From Shimia thalassica (GTDB taxonomy: Bacteria > Pseudomonadota > Alphaproteobacteria > Rhodobacterales > Rhodobacteraceae), in assembly GCF_001458215.1 (NCBI RefSeq), contig NZ_CYTW01000001.1, positions 248,001-312,000 on the forward strand: a DNA stretch of 64,000 nt, in the 5' to 3' direction. The number at the start of each line of letters is the position of its first letter. The stretch's first letter is position 1. Made by a program: the position numbers and the translations under genes. This document shows, in pieces, positions 8,514 through 17,865 of the stretch. The notes beneath the pieces were generated by a model that searched no databases, was not told the DNA's origin, and worked only from the letters and a program-made list of their open reading frames with translations.

Positions 8514-8533
8514 GTGAGGGGCCAGCCCCTCAC
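8514..8533. repeat. Perfect hairpin between hpaE and hpaD
   Basis: A 9-bp perfect inverted repeat, GTGAGGGGC and GCCCCTCAC, with two bases between, is followed by a GC-rich run and GGGATATTTTTGGCC. It lies between two co-oriented operon genes. On the minus strand no uridine tract follows, so it is not a convincing terminator. It may act as an mRNA stability or processing hairpin. The CCCCGGGATATTTTTGGCCAGAAG type of sequence resembles intergenic repeats I associate with Rhodobacteraceae genomes; that association is from memory. Confidence 0.5.
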
Positions 8534-8566
8534 ACTCCCCGGGATATTTTTGGCCAGAAGAAGCCT

Positions 8567-10075
8567 TCAGGCACCGAGGCGCATGATCTTGTGTTGGCCC
8601 GTCGCGAATCCGACGTGCTTCTGTTCCATGTAGAATTCGAAGGACCAATCTCCGCCATCGCGGCCGATGCCACTTGATTTGACGCCGCCAAACGGTGTGG
8701 GCAGGTGCCGGACGTTTTCGGAGTTCACCCAAATCATTCCGGCCTCGAGACTATCGGTAAAGCGCAAGGCCCGCGTGAGATCGTTGGTCCAGAGGTATCC
8801 GGTGAGGCCGTAATCCGTATCATTGGCCAGTTGCAGGGCCTCTTCTTCGGTCGAAAACGGGATTGAGGTCAGAACAGGACCAAAGATTTCTTCTTGGGCA
8901 ATGCGCATGTCATTTGTCGCATTGGTAAACAGGGTTGGGCGGACAAAGTAACCTTCTTCGCCAACTGTGACGCCGCCAGCCGCAATAGTTGCGCCGTCAT
9001 CGCGGGCGATATCGAAATAGCTGGTGACTTTGTAGAAGTGTTCCTGCGTAACCAGTGGGCCCACTTCGGTTGCGGGATCAAGGGGGTGCCCTACTTTGAT
9101 ATTGTTGACGCGCTCGACAAGTTTGGCTTCGAATTCGGTGCGAATGCTGTCCTGGACCAGCAAGCGTGACGAAGACGTGCAGCGTTCGCCATTGATGGAA
9201 TAGATCATGAAGATGACCGCATCGAGAGCACGCTCGAGATCTGCATCGGCAAAGACAATCACAGGGTTCTTGCCGCCGAGTTCGAGATGCATGCGTTTCA
9301 GGGTGTCGGCCCCTTGTTTCGTGATGATAGAGCCGGTGCGGCTTTCTCCGACAAAGGCGATGGCTTTGATCGCCTTGTGTTCGGTCAGAGCCTTGCCTGC
9401 CTCTTCGCCAAACCCGTTCACAGTGTTTAGGACGCCTGGTGGCAGGCCCGCGTCTTCTGCGATTTCGACAAGCAGGCGGGCGGTCAATGGAGAGGCCTCG
9501 GCAGGTTTATGAACAACCGTACAGCCCGCAGCCAGTGCCGGTGCGATCTTCCATGTCGACAGCATAAAGGGCGTGTTCCAAGGCGTAATCACACCTACCG
9601 GTCCGATTGGTTTTCGGGTGGTGATGTTCATAAGGGTCGGTGACTGAAGGTGCTGTCCGTCACGGGCCTGAACAACCTGATCCGCAAAATACCGGAAGTT
9701 TTCCGCGCCGCGCAGGGCAGCTTTGGACATGAACCGCAACGTCTGGCCGGTGTCCCAGCATTCGCACAGGGCGATTTCTTCTGCCCTTTCTTCGATTGCA
9801 GCGGCCACATTCAGCAGGATTTTACGCCGTTCTGTTGCTGGCATGTCGCGCCAGGCAGGGAAAGCGGCAGCGGCAGATTTGGCCGCGGCATCTATGTCGT
9901 CTGCTGTGCCTTGCGCGACATGACAGATAACGGATTTGTCGACCGGCGAAGTTGTTTCAAAGGTGCCTGAACCTCCGGCGTAGTCTTCCCCTGCGATCCG
10001 GTTCAGGATTCCGGTTTCTTTGAAGCGCTTGAGGTAGCCGCTCAGTTTTTCGATGTTCTGTTCCAGCGCACTCAT
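8567..10075 (-). CDS. hpaE: 5-carboxymethyl-2-hydroxymuconate semialdehyde dehydrogenase
   Basis: A 502-residue NAD-dependent aldehyde dehydrogenase. Motifs are GVITPWNTPFMLSTWKIAPALAAG (cofactor region), ELGGKNPVIVFADAD with the general-base glutamate, and NGERCTSSSRLLVQ with the catalytic cysteine. The start at 10075 is one base after the hpaF stop; an upstream in-frame extension to 10414 runs through hpaF and is rejected. It oxidises the HpaD product to 5-carboxymethyl-2-hydroxymuconate. Substrate specificity is taken from operon position and overall HpaE-like sequence. Confidence 0.93.
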   Translation of the reverse strand: MSALEQNIEKLSGYLKRFKETGILNRIAGEDYAGGSGTFETTSPVDKSVICHVAQGTADDIDAAAKSAAAAFPAWRDMPATERRKILLNVAAAIEERAEEIALCECWDTGQTLRFMSKAALRGAENFRYFADQVVQARDGQHLQSPTLMNITTRKPIGPVGVITPWNTPFMLSTWKIAPALAAGCTVVHKPAEASPLTARLLVEIAEDAGLPPGVLNTVNGFGEEAGKALTEHKAIKAIAFVGESRTGSIITKQGADTLKRMHLELGGKNPVIVFADADLERALDAVIFMIYSINGERCTSSSRLLVQDSIRTEFEAKLVERVNNIKVGHPLDPATEVGPLVTQEHFYKVTSYFDIARDDGATIAAGGVTVGEEGYFVRPTLFTNATNDMRIAQEEIFGPVLTSIPFSTEEEALQLANDTDYGLTGYLWTNDLTRALRFTDSLEAGMIWVNSENVRHLPTPFGGVKSSGIGRDGGDWSFEFYMEQKHVGFATGQHKIMRLGA

Positions 10076-10076
10076 G

Positions 10077-10460
10077 TCAGCTCTCCAGGTGGTCTCGGAT
10101 TGTGCCCGTTTTGGGCGAAAGGGCGGGGTCGATGTCGCGCATCTCAAGTGAGAGTGCGACGGGATGCGAGGCCATGACCGGTGCAAGAAACGCTTTGGCG
10201 GCTTCGAAAATTCGTGTCGTGGCGTCTTTTTTGACATCGTCGGCGCGGCCTGCACGCAGGCGGATCGAGATATCGATAAAGCCATGTTTCGGGTTGCCGT
10301 CAGCGATGGCGTAATGGTCAACACGCACGGCGCGGACCCGAATACCCGCCATCGGAAATGTCTCGATTTGCGAGGCCGTTGCACGAATGTGTTCGCACAG
10401 CCCAGCCATATCAACGACCTCTTCGAGGTTGCCGGAATAGTCGATTTGAAAATGCGGCAT
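10077..10460 (-). CDS. hpaF: 5-carboxymethyl-2-hydroxymuconate delta-isomerase
   Basis: A 127-residue protein of the tautomerase superfamily. The start MPHFQIDYSGN places the catalytic N-terminal proline directly after the initiator methionine, which supports the ATG at 10460 (GGGAG six bases upstream) over a GTG six bases earlier. PMAGIRVRAVRVDHYAIADG matches the HpaF core. It isomerises 5-carboxymethyl-2-hydroxymuconate to 5-oxopent-3-ene-1,2,5-tricarboxylate. It is the first gene of the eight-gene operon, with a candidate operator just upstream. Confidence 0.92.
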   Translation of the reverse strand: MPHFQIDYSGNLEEVVDMAGLCEHIRATASQIETFPMAGIRVRAVRVDHYAIADGNPKHGFIDISIRLRAGRADDVKKDATTRIFEAAKAFLAPVMASHPVALSLEMRDIDPALSPKTGTIRDHLES

Positions 10461-10478
10461 GTTCACTCCCTGGCTTTA

Positions 10479-10496
10479 TACTTTACATGTTAAGTA
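10479..10496. promoter_or_regulatory. Candidate operator upstream of the homoprotocatechuate operon
   Basis: The 18-bp sequence TACTTTACATGTTAAGTA is an almost perfect palindrome (TACTT/AAGTA arms around ACATGT, one mismatched pair). It begins 19 bp before the hpaF start codon, in an AT-rich stretch. The GntR regulator at the end of the operon is the obvious candidate ligand. Evidence is symmetry and position only. Confidence 0.45.
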
Positions 10497-10541
10497 AATT
10501 TGATGAGTCGTGTCAACACCCTTTTGCGTCGGGATAAAACC

Positions 10542-10569
10542 AAAAAAGGCGACCCGAAGGCCGCCTTTT
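10542..10569 (-). terminator. Intrinsic terminator of the RTX/Hint gene
   Basis: AAAAGGCG (10544-10551) pairs with CGCCTTTT (10562-10569), with two further CC/GG pairs closing a CGAA tetraloop. On the minus strand the stem is followed by six uridines. It lies 20 bp beyond the RTX gene stop and also separates that gene from the hpa promoter. Confidence 0.8.
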
Positions 10570-10589
10570 AAATCAATATGTTAGGTTCT

Positions 10590-13500
10590 TTACCCTAGAA
10601 GCTCTGCTTCGTGACGCTTCAGTGTGAGGCGTGCCGCGGAGTAGTCGTTGAGGCCGCCTTGCGACCGCAACTCTGGGAAGATTTCGAAAATCTCCCGTTG
10701 CTGCTCGAGGCCCATTCCACCCATCGAGAATTCGCCAGGCTGGAAGCTTTCGCTCCATGCGCCGTTCGCGAGGACGACTTCGTGATTGTCACACAGGAAG
10801 TGGACATACTCGACGCCGCCGGTTTCGACCTGATGCACGCCGTTGAAGTGAAGCATGTGCTTGGCCGCAACCAGAACTTCGCGTTCATCGAACATCAGCT
10901 GGGGTTGTGAGCCCACAAGCAGCATCCGGTGGTTTGGTGAAACCATCATGTCGCGCTCGGGCAAGTTCGGGCCCAAAGATCCGGCGCGGATCATGACTGG
11001 GCGCAAGTTCGGACGTCCAATCAGGCTGTGACCCGAGAGACGTTTCTTGCCGACCCAACGGATGGTCTGAAGCCCGTTATCACGGGTGACGACCTTGTCA
11101 CCAACTCTGAGGTTCTGCACGGGCACTTCGCCAACCGGTGTCAGGATTGCAGTATCCGGAGTGAAGCAAATCACGTTTTCGATCTCGGAGAACGTCAGTG
11201 TGCCAATAGAGGCGCCGCCAGCGTCGAAATACTCAACCGTGCCGCTTTCACCTGTTCCGGCAACCGGATCAAAGGTCGGATCAGTTGGATCGTAGGTGAT
11301 TGTATAGCTGCCATCCGGATCACCCGAACCCGTCAGGTCAAGCGTGTCAAAGTCAACGCCGCCTTCTCCGCCGACAACGGTTGCATTGGTGCTGACATTG
11401 ATGAACGTATCTTCGTCATCACCACCGGATGCAACGTCAACTTCGCCTGTGGTGTCGCCACCGAGGTCGATTGTATCGTTGCCTTCTCCGCCGATCAGCG
11501 TATCGCTGCCTTCGCCGCCTTCCAGAAGATCGTCGCCGCCTTCGCCCTCAAGGCTATCGTCGCCGGTGCCACCGATCAGGGTGTCATCACCGTCGCCACC
11601 CAAGATGGTGTCATGCGATGGTTCAAGAGCCAGCGCTGCGTCGCTTGGATCCATCACGGTGCCGGTCAGGATATCATATTCCTGATCGCCGCTGAGAAGA
11701 TCGGCACCGTCGCCACCGTACATCTCGTCAGCGCCGGTACCGCCGTAGAGTTCGTCATTGTCGTCGCCACCAAACATGGTGTCGTCGCCGGAAGACCCGT
11801 CCAGAGTGTCGTCGCCGTCACCGCCGGCAATCAGGTCAGGGGTTGTGCCGACCGCGTCCTCACCGAAGACGCCGGGCGTACCACCGGTAATGACATCGCT
11901 GCCTGCGCCACCGCTCAGGTCATCCTGACCAGCACCGCCGACGATTGTATCGTCCCCGAGGCCACCCATCAGCGTATCGTCACCAGCGCCGCCAGCAATG
12001 GTATCTTCGCCAGCGCCACCGTCGATCGTATCCGATCCGGCGTCGCCGATCAGTGTATCATTGCCTTCGCCTGCGATGATGTTGTTGTCACCCAGACCGG
12101 CATCAACATAGTTGTTGCCTGCACCTGTGGTGATTTCGTCATCACCCAAGCCACCTGTGATGCTGTCGTCGCCATCACCACCATCAATGGTGTCGCCGCC
12201 GAGGCCGCCGTCGATCGTATCGTTGCCGCCTTCGCCTTCGATAATATCGTTACCTTCGTTGCCCGCGAAGATGTCATCATCGTCGCCGCCATACATCAGG
12301 TCGGACTGGCCACCACCAATAAAGGTGTCATTTCCGGTGCCGCCAAACATCCGCGATACACCGGCAGTGTTGATCATCAGATCGTCGCCGCCTTCGCCGA
12401 TAAGGTCGTCACGACCCAGACCACCGTCCAGAACGTCGTTGCCCTCACCGCCATAGATGACGTCGTCGCCATAGTTGCCGTATACAGTATCGTCGCCGTC
12501 ACCTGCCAGAACCGCATCGCGGTTGTCATTGGTGTAAGGACCGCCGGGTAGTTCAACAAATGTGTTGGGTGTGCCAGCAAAAAGGTCTGTTTCGGTGACG
12601 TTGTCGAAGCCATCGAAGTTGTCCATGAGGTCGCCCTCAGGATCACCAACATAGGCCGCGTCGATCAGATCGTCGCCCGATGTCCCTTCAACGACACCGT
12701 CGCCGGGCAGATCGCGGATGACCACAGTCTCGATTTCCGAGAATTCCAGCGTTTCGCCAGTGCGATCACCAAGATCATCCAGGAAGAACACTGTGCCGGC
12801 TTCGCTGTCCGGGTCACCACCGAGATATTCAATCTCGGCCGGTCCGTTCACAACCAGCGTATCTTCGTCAATGCCGCCTTCGCCACCAATGATCACGTTG
12901 CCAGGAGTGCCGATAAAGAAGTCTTGATCATCGCCACCAGACAGCGTGTCTTCGCCGCCACCGGAAATCATCGTGTCAGCGCCAGTACCGCCCTCGGCGC
13001 TATCAACGCCATCGTCGGTAAAGATCAGGTCGTCGCCTTCGCCGCCATCAATGATGTCGTCGCCTTCGCCGCCTTCAATGACGTCGTCGCCTTCGCCACC
13101 GTCAAGTGTATCGTCGCCGTCGTTACCGACCAGAGCGTCGTTGCCAGCGCCACCGGACACCATGTCGTTGCCAGTAAAGGCATCGATAAAGTCGTCGCCG
13201 TCATGACCAAGTGCGGTATCGTCGCCGCTACCTGTTGCGATAAAGTCGTCGCCTTCGCCGCCCAGAGCCACGTCGTTGCCGTCGCCCCCGAACAGGGTGT
13301 CTGCGCCTTCGCCGCCGATCAGAACGTCATCGTCGTCGCGACCATCGAGATAGTCGTCGCCGTCATTGCCGTACAGCGTGTCTTCGCCAAAGCTACTGTC
13401 GACGATATCGTCGCCGTCACCCGAGAACACCAGATCGTCGCCTAAGCCAGCGATGACAGTGTCGTCGCCGGTTTTTGCGATAATGATGTCATCGTCGCCA

Positions 13501-15164
13501 ACTTGACCGGGCAGAAGCGCATCGTCGTTGTCGACGAAGTCACCGTTCGGGTCACCATCATATTCGACGTCAATGACATCGGAATCGAACGTGCCTTCGA
13601 CAACGCCATCGGGATCAAGCAGTTCGTCATAAAGGACGTTTTCGATTTCTTCGAACGTGAACACTTCACCAGTGTTGCCGATTACAGCCACGCCGTCTTC
13701 GTTGTCGGGTGTGGTGTAGATGATCGCAACGGGCCCCATGCCGCGCAGATCCAACGTATCGACATCATCGCCGCCTTCGCCGCCAACGATGCTGTCCAAG
13801 CCGTCGCCGCCGATAAAGTCATCGCGGTCGTCGCCACCACTCAGGGTGTCTTGGCCTTGACCACCAATGATGGTGTCGTTGCCGACGCCGCCTGTTACGA
13901 CGTCATCGTCGATACCAGCGTCGATCAGGTCATCGCCTTCACCACCGTCAATCGTGTCGTCATCGTCCTGACCGAAGATGGTATCGTTTCCGGCACCACC
14001 AGAGATCAGGTCCTGACCGTTGTCGGTGACAGGGTCGGGGTCGCCAACCGAGCCATCGTCACGAATGTTGAACACATCAGGTGCGTCACCACCAAGACCG
14101 CCATAAATCAGGTCATCACCATCGTCGCCGGTGATTGTGTCAGAGCCTTCGCCACCGATGATGGTGTCATCGCCGTCACCGCCGGTGATTGAGTCTGCAT
14201 CAAGGCCTGCATTGATAAAGTCGTTACCGGTGCCACCCAAAACGGTGTCGCTATCATCGCCGGTAAAGATAACATCGTTGCCTGCACCACCGTCGACAAA
14301 GTCGAGGTCATTCTCCGGGTCTGCATCTTCAGCTACTTCGGGAAGGCCCATGTACGAGGGGAAGCCAAGATCCGGAAGGCCGGCAAGCTCGCCAGAAGAC
14401 GAGTCGATCGTGTCGTCACCATCGTTGCCATAGATAACGTCGTCCCCGTCGCCACCAATGATAACATCGTCGCCACCAACATTGGTCACGCCGGGATCAG
14501 AGCTTGAGTAGGTCAGGTTGTCGATTGCGCCAGAGCTGGGCAGGGCAACAATCATCTTGGAAACGCGCGCAACGTCAAACTCTTGAACAATCTGGCCATT
14601 GTCGTCGGTTGCATCGACGGTTGTTTCCTGGATCAGGTCGCCATTCACATCGTAGAACCGCACTGTGGCGCCTTCTTCGATGTCAAGGAAAGTCAGGCTC
14701 TCAATCGCGACGGGCTCGTCAAAGCGGAAGCCCATCAGGCCGCCGTCTGCGTTGTCGTCCGGATCGGAAGTGTCTCCGTCTTCAGACAGGATCAAAACGC
14801 CGCCGAGGTTGTCCGTGGCGAGATCGGTATCCCCACCCGTTGGATTGGAGGTGTCAAAAATCATTGTCGGCGTGTTGCCGTCGAATGACAGGATCTGCAC
14901 ACCGGGATATTGGTCATCAACCAGCGTGCCTGCAGCGAGGTCATTGAAATCTATAACGGTCGAAGCGCTTGTCGTCATCGGGCTGCTGTCGCCGATAATC
15001 GTATCGTCGCCACCGAGGCCTTCGATTGTGTCCGATCCTGCGACGCCGACGATAATATCGTCTCCTTCCGTCACTGAATCTCCATCTGCATCCACGTAAG
15101 TCGCGTCAATCAGATCGTCATTAATAGTACCGTCTACAACGCCAGGTCCTTTAGGATCAGCCAT
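10590..15164 (-). CDS. Very large acidic RTX calcium-binding protein with C-terminal Hint domain
   Basis: A 1524-residue, extremely Asp/Gly-rich protein. Most of it is tandem RTX nonapeptides (GGxGxDxh, for example GGEGDDVIEGGEGDD), the calcium-binding beta-roll of type I secreted proteins. There is no N-terminal signal peptide, as expected for ABC-type secretion. Longer modules beginning with variants of DGVVEGTSGDDLIDA recur near residues 8, 515 and 845. From about residue 1335 the protein becomes a Hint (hedgehog/intein) domain: CFTPDTAILTPVGEVPVQNLRVGDKVVTRD, then SPNHRMLLVG and VHFLCDNHEVVLANGAWSESF. Hint domains on RTX proteins are common in Rhodobacteraceae; self-cleavage there is assumed, not shown. 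No secretion ATPase lies nearby. The gene stands alone with its own terminator. The function may be adhesion, biofilm or a surface layer. Confidence 0.93.
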   Translation of the reverse strand: MADPKGPGVVDGTINDDLIDATYVDADGDSVTEGDDIIVGVAGSDTIEGLGGDDTIIGDSSPMTTSASTVIDFNDLAAGTLVDDQYPGVQILSFDGNTPTMIFDTSNPTGGDTDLATDNLGGVLILSEDGDTSDPDDNADGGLMGFRFDEPVAIESLTFLDIEEGATVRFYDVNGDLIQETTVDATDDNGQIVQEFDVARVSKMIVALPSSGAIDNLTYSSSDPGVTNVGGDDVIIGGDGDDVIYGNDGDDTIDSSSGELAGLPDLGFPSYMGLPEVAEDADPENDLDFVDGGAGNDVIFTGDDSDTVLGGTGNDFINAGLDADSITGGDGDDTIIGGEGSDTITGDDGDDLIYGGLGGDAPDVFNIRDDGSVGDPDPVTDNGQDLISGGAGNDTIFGQDDDDTIDGGEGDDLIDAGIDDDVVTGGVGNDTIIGGQGQDTLSGGDDRDDFIGGDGLDSIVGGEGGDDVDTLDLRGMGPVAIIYTTPDNEDGVAVIGNTGEVFTFEEIENVLYDELLDPDGVVEGTFDSDVIDVEYDGDPNGDFVDNDDALLPGQVGDDDIIIAKTGDDTVIAGLGDDLVFSGDGDDIVDSSFGEDTLYGNDGDDYLDGRDDDDVLIGGEGADTLFGGDGNDVALGGEGDDFIATGSGDDTALGHDGDDFIDAFTGNDMVSGGAGNDALVGNDGDDTLDGGEGDDVIEGGEGDDIIDGGEGDDLIFTDDGVDSAEGGTGADTMISGGGEDTLSGGDDQDFFIGTPGNVIIGGEGGIDEDTLVVNGPAEIEYLGGDPDSEAGTVFFLDDLGDRTGETLEFSEIETVVIRDLPGDGVVEGTSGDDLIDAAYVGDPEGDLMDNFDGFDNVTETDLFAGTPNTFVELPGGPYTNDNRDAVLAGDGDDTVYGNYGDDVIYGGEGNDVLDGGLGRDDLIGEGGDDLMINTAGVSRMFGGTGNDTFIGGGQSDLMYGGDDDDIFAGNEGNDIIEGEGGNDTIDGGLGGDTIDGGDGDDSITGGLGDDEITTGAGNNYVDAGLGDNNIIAGEGNDTLIGDAGSDTIDGGAGEDTIAGGAGDDTLMGGLGDDTIVGGAGQDDLSGGAGSDVITGGTPGVFGEDAVGTTPDLIAGGDGDDTLDGSSGDDTMFGGDDNDELYGGTGADEMYGGDGADLLSGDQEYDILTGTVMDPSDAALALEPSHDTILGGDGDDTLIGGTGDDSLEGEGGDDLLEGGEGSDTLIGGEGNDTIDLGGDTTGEVDVASGGDDEDTFINVSTNATVVGGEGGVDFDTLDLTGSGDPDGSYTITYDPTDPTFDPVAGTGESGTVEYFDAGGASIGTLTFSEIENVICFTPDTAILTPVGEVPVQNLRVGDKVVTRDNGLQTIRWVGKKRLSGHSLIGRPNLRPVMIRAGSLGPNLPERDMMVSPNHRMLLVGSQPQLMFDEREVLVAAKHMLHFNGVHQVETGGVEYVHFLCDNHEVVLANGAWSESFQPGEFSMGGMGLEQQREIFEIFPELRSQGGLNDYSAARLTLKRHEAELLG

Positions 15165-15818
15165 AGCAACCTCTTCCCATTTTTCACTCTACGCTCGATA
15201 GCAACCTCGCCATACGCAGGAGCCAGACGGTGAACACACCTTCTCGGTTCCGATACACGCAATGCGCCGGTCACATCTGCCAGATGCTCTCAAATTTTTC
15301 GGTTGGCCGCCCCTAGCCACATAACGCCCCCCAGTTGGGCGTGGCATAAATATGGGCCAAGCAGGTCGTTAACGAAACCAAAACCTTCGATTTTTGTGAA
15401 AAAACTACAGACTTTTTACCGCGATCCCCCTTGTTTTAAGCGGGATTCAAGAGGCAATTTTTTGGGGATTGTTTCGTGAATATGGCCAAAATGTGGCAAA
15501 GATTGGGCCTGTTTGGACACGAAATCACAGCCAATACCCTCGAATCGATCAAATTTTACGCCAATCAGAAACCAGTTTGTGGGGGTGTGTTTCCTAAATG
15601 GAACCAATGCTTCGGTTTTTAGGGGGGCGTTTACCGTGGCCAATGGGATACGGCGTGGGGCAGTGATTGTATCCATAGCATCAACAGTGCGTCGAAAAAT
15701 GGAAAATTGGTTCCAATGTGGGTGCGAGGGGCGATTCGCAGTAAGTAATCAATAGCTGCTCCAGCTACGTCATTCATGGTGATTCTTGGTCTGCTTTTCC
15801 CCCCAATGAGGGGGAATG
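15165..15818. other. Intergenic region upstream of the RTX/Hint gene, no convincing gene
   Basis: This 654-bp stretch separates two minus-strand genes. Short frames exist (86 and 80 codons) but have no family features. A 6-bp hairpin ACGCCC/GGGCGT occurs at 15324-15342, about 160 bp before the RTX start. A 7-bp hairpin TTCCCCC/GGGGGAA at 15797-15816 sits just past the cytochrome gene stop but lacks a uridine tract. The region presumably holds the RTX promoter and leader. Confidence 0.6.
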
Positions 15819-17750
15819 CTAAGGAAGCTGTCTTTGCAAGTTTAGCAGGTTCTGGTCGCCGGGATTAAGCGCCAGAGCGGCCTTAAGGGTTTCTCGTGCG
15901 GCATCCGTTCGGTTGGTCGCAGCCTGAATGCGCACGATCATAACCCAAGACTGGACAAGCTGTGGATCCATGGCAACGGCCTCCCGAAACGAGGCCAGGG
16001 CGCTGTCAAAATTGCGGGTTCGCAATCCGATGCCGGCCATGACCATCTGGGTTTCAGGGAAGTCGAATTTGCTGGCAAGGCTTTGCTGCCATTCCTGAGA
16101 TGCAATCCGCATGCTCTTTTCCTGACGCTCTGGCAGTCGGGCGATTGGCGCACCGAGCAACTCGCGTGCCGCCGCGATACGAACCGCACGGGATGTGTCC
16201 TCTGTCAGGGGCAGAACGCGCGACACCAGATTGACCGATCCTGCACCCCGCTGAAGGGCGAGGGCAGAGACGCGCACCAAGGGATCGGGATCATCGAGCA
16301 ATCCTGCGGTCCGGTCGGCGATCTCTTTTGACGAGAACGGGATCAGCAGATCGAGGGCCGTGGCACGCACAATGCCCGGCAATGCTTCGTAAAGCGCGAG
16401 ATCAATCAGATCGGATGCGCGTGTTGCATCACCTTGGCGGGCGGCGTGAAAGACCTGAGAGAAATGCGGGCCCCGTTTGTCCGAAGCCGGATACCACCGT
16501 GCCACTTGTCGTGCGGCCCAATTGGGGCTGCGGTCTGCATGACAGTCGCTGCAGGCATTAGGAGAGCCTGTCTCAACACTCAGATCGGGGCGCGGAATGC
16601 GGAAGGAATGATCACGTCTGCCGTCGACACCCATGTAGGTGCGTTCGATCATATGGCAGCTTTTGCATTGGGCGCCTTCGCTGCCCGCTTTGTGAAAGTG
16701 GTGTTCCGGCGTGTCAAACTCTGCAAGAGGCAGGGTTGGGAAGCGGTCGTTTCCGACCTCGTTATGGCATTGCGTGCAGACTGCATTGCCCTCGGCCACC
16801 CTGTTACCCGAATGAACATCATGGCAATCCGAGCAGACGACACCCTTTTGATACATCTTGGATTGTAGGAATGATCCATAGACATAGACCTCGTCCTGAA
16901 TCTGTCCGTCGGGATGATAAAGCCCTTGGCGCAGGGTCGACAGGCGATAGGCGTCATGAAACGGCGTGCCGGGCATTGGGCTGCCGCTCAGCAGTGGTTC
17001 GCGTCGTGAATGGCATGTTGCGCATTGCTGGATCTGAGTCTCATTGTTGCCTTGGGCGTAATCAACCACAAGCCCGAGGGGCGACAGATCGGGAGAGGGA
17101 TCACGCAAGGGGGCATCACTTGCCCAGTTCACATGCTCTGATGCGGGGCCGTGGCAGGATTCACAGCCAACGCCGATTTCCGAGGCCGTGCTGTCATAGG
17201 TTTTGGTCGCGGGATCAAAGTTGCGTTGATAATCCGTGGCATGACATTCGGCGCAACGGCTGTTCCAGGTTTTGTAAGGGCCCGTCCAATGCAAACCGTC
17301 GGACGCTTTCAGGTTCTGATCAGGGTAGAGATGGAACCATTCTTCGCCAAAAGCGTCCCATGTTACGTCAAAGCTTTGAAGGTGGCCGGGCGCCGTTTCA
17401 ATCGCATATTGCTGCAAAGGCGTTATGCCAATCACGCCGGCAACGGGGTATTTTGTCAACGTCCCGTCGGGCCCATCGGTTTCGATAAAGGGTTGCCCGT
17501 CTTCTTGGGTGAACTTGGAAATGACCCCATTCAAAGAGAACTCAGTGCCGGAAAAGTCGGCGATGATGTGCCCGTCAGCAGGGTCCGTCCACGCCAGATC
17601 GTGGTGCGATCCTTGCCATGCTTCGGTTTCTTCCGTGTGGCAATCGGCGCAGACCTCGCTACCAACATATTGCGGAGAAGCTGTTGCGACCTGTGAAAAT
17701 GAACAGGCAGCCACAATAAGGCAGGCGAATGGGAAGAGTTTGGCAAGCAT
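15819..17750 (-). CDS. Octaheme c-type cytochrome with HEAT and TPR repeats
   Basis: A 643-residue exported protein with eight CxxCH heme sites at about residues 34, 166, 196, 243, 306, 325, 362 and 400. After the heme region come HEAT-like helical repeats (LLDDPDPLVRVSALAL, RAVRIAAARELLGA), then TPR units to the C-terminus. The chosen start (17750) gives a signal peptide MLAKLFPFACLIVAACSFSQ; VAAC could be a lipobox at Cys16, or signal peptidase I may cut after VATA. An upstream in-frame start at 17807 would bury this signal and is not preferred. The family includes periplasmic multiheme proteins near nitrite- or sulfur-redox modules, but no specific activity can be claimed. It stands alone, 115 bp beyond the AraC gene. 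Confidence 0.88.
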   Translation of the reverse strand: MLAKLFPFACLIVAACSFSQVATASPQYVGSEVCADCHTEETEAWQGSHHDLAWTDPADGHIIADFSGTEFSLNGVISKFTQEDGQPFIETDGPDGTLTKYPVAGVIGITPLQQYAIETAPGHLQSFDVTWDAFGEEWFHLYPDQNLKASDGLHWTGPYKTWNSRCAECHATDYQRNFDPATKTYDSTASEIGVGCESCHGPASEHVNWASDAPLRDPSPDLSPLGLVVDYAQGNNETQIQQCATCHSRREPLLSGSPMPGTPFHDAYRLSTLRQGLYHPDGQIQDEVYVYGSFLQSKMYQKGVVCSDCHDVHSGNRVAEGNAVCTQCHNEVGNDRFPTLPLAEFDTPEHHFHKAGSEGAQCKSCHMIERTYMGVDGRRDHSFRIPRPDLSVETGSPNACSDCHADRSPNWAARQVARWYPASDKRGPHFSQVFHAARQGDATRASDLIDLALYEALPGIVRATALDLLIPFSSKEIADRTAGLLDDPDPLVRVSALALQRGAGSVNLVSRVLPLTEDTSRAVRIAAARELLGAPIARLPERQEKSMRIASQEWQQSLASKFDFPETQMVMAGIGLRTRNFDSALASFREAVAMDPQLVQSWVMIVRIQAATNRTDAARETLKAALALNPGDQNLLNLQRQLP

Positions 17751-17865
17751 TTTTTGTCCGCTTATGAGGCTGGTATGTAAGCTTAGAGCTTTGTCAGCCA
17801 TTGCCAAGCCAAAGTCGCCAGTCTGTCATGTTTTGGTAGAACTTGATGTGGACCTTTTGGCGGGC

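Noticed and set aside
10077-10414. Upstream extension of hpaE to 615 residues
   Set aside because: It runs through hpaF in another frame; the ATG at 10075 gives the normal length of about 500 residues.
11028-12551. Long open frame of 507 codons on the plus strand opposite the RTX gene
   Set aside because: It is the mirror of tandem GGxGxD repeats, whose base pattern keeps antisense frames open; it has no domain features and no ribosome site.
15416-15755. Two short frames between the RTX gene and the cytochrome gene
   Set aside because: They lie on opposite strands over the same bases, with no ribosome site and no family features.
15797-15816. Hairpin TTCCCCC/GGGGGAA after the cytochrome gene as an intrinsic terminator
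   Set aside because: On the minus strand it is followed by AAAAG rather than a uridine run.
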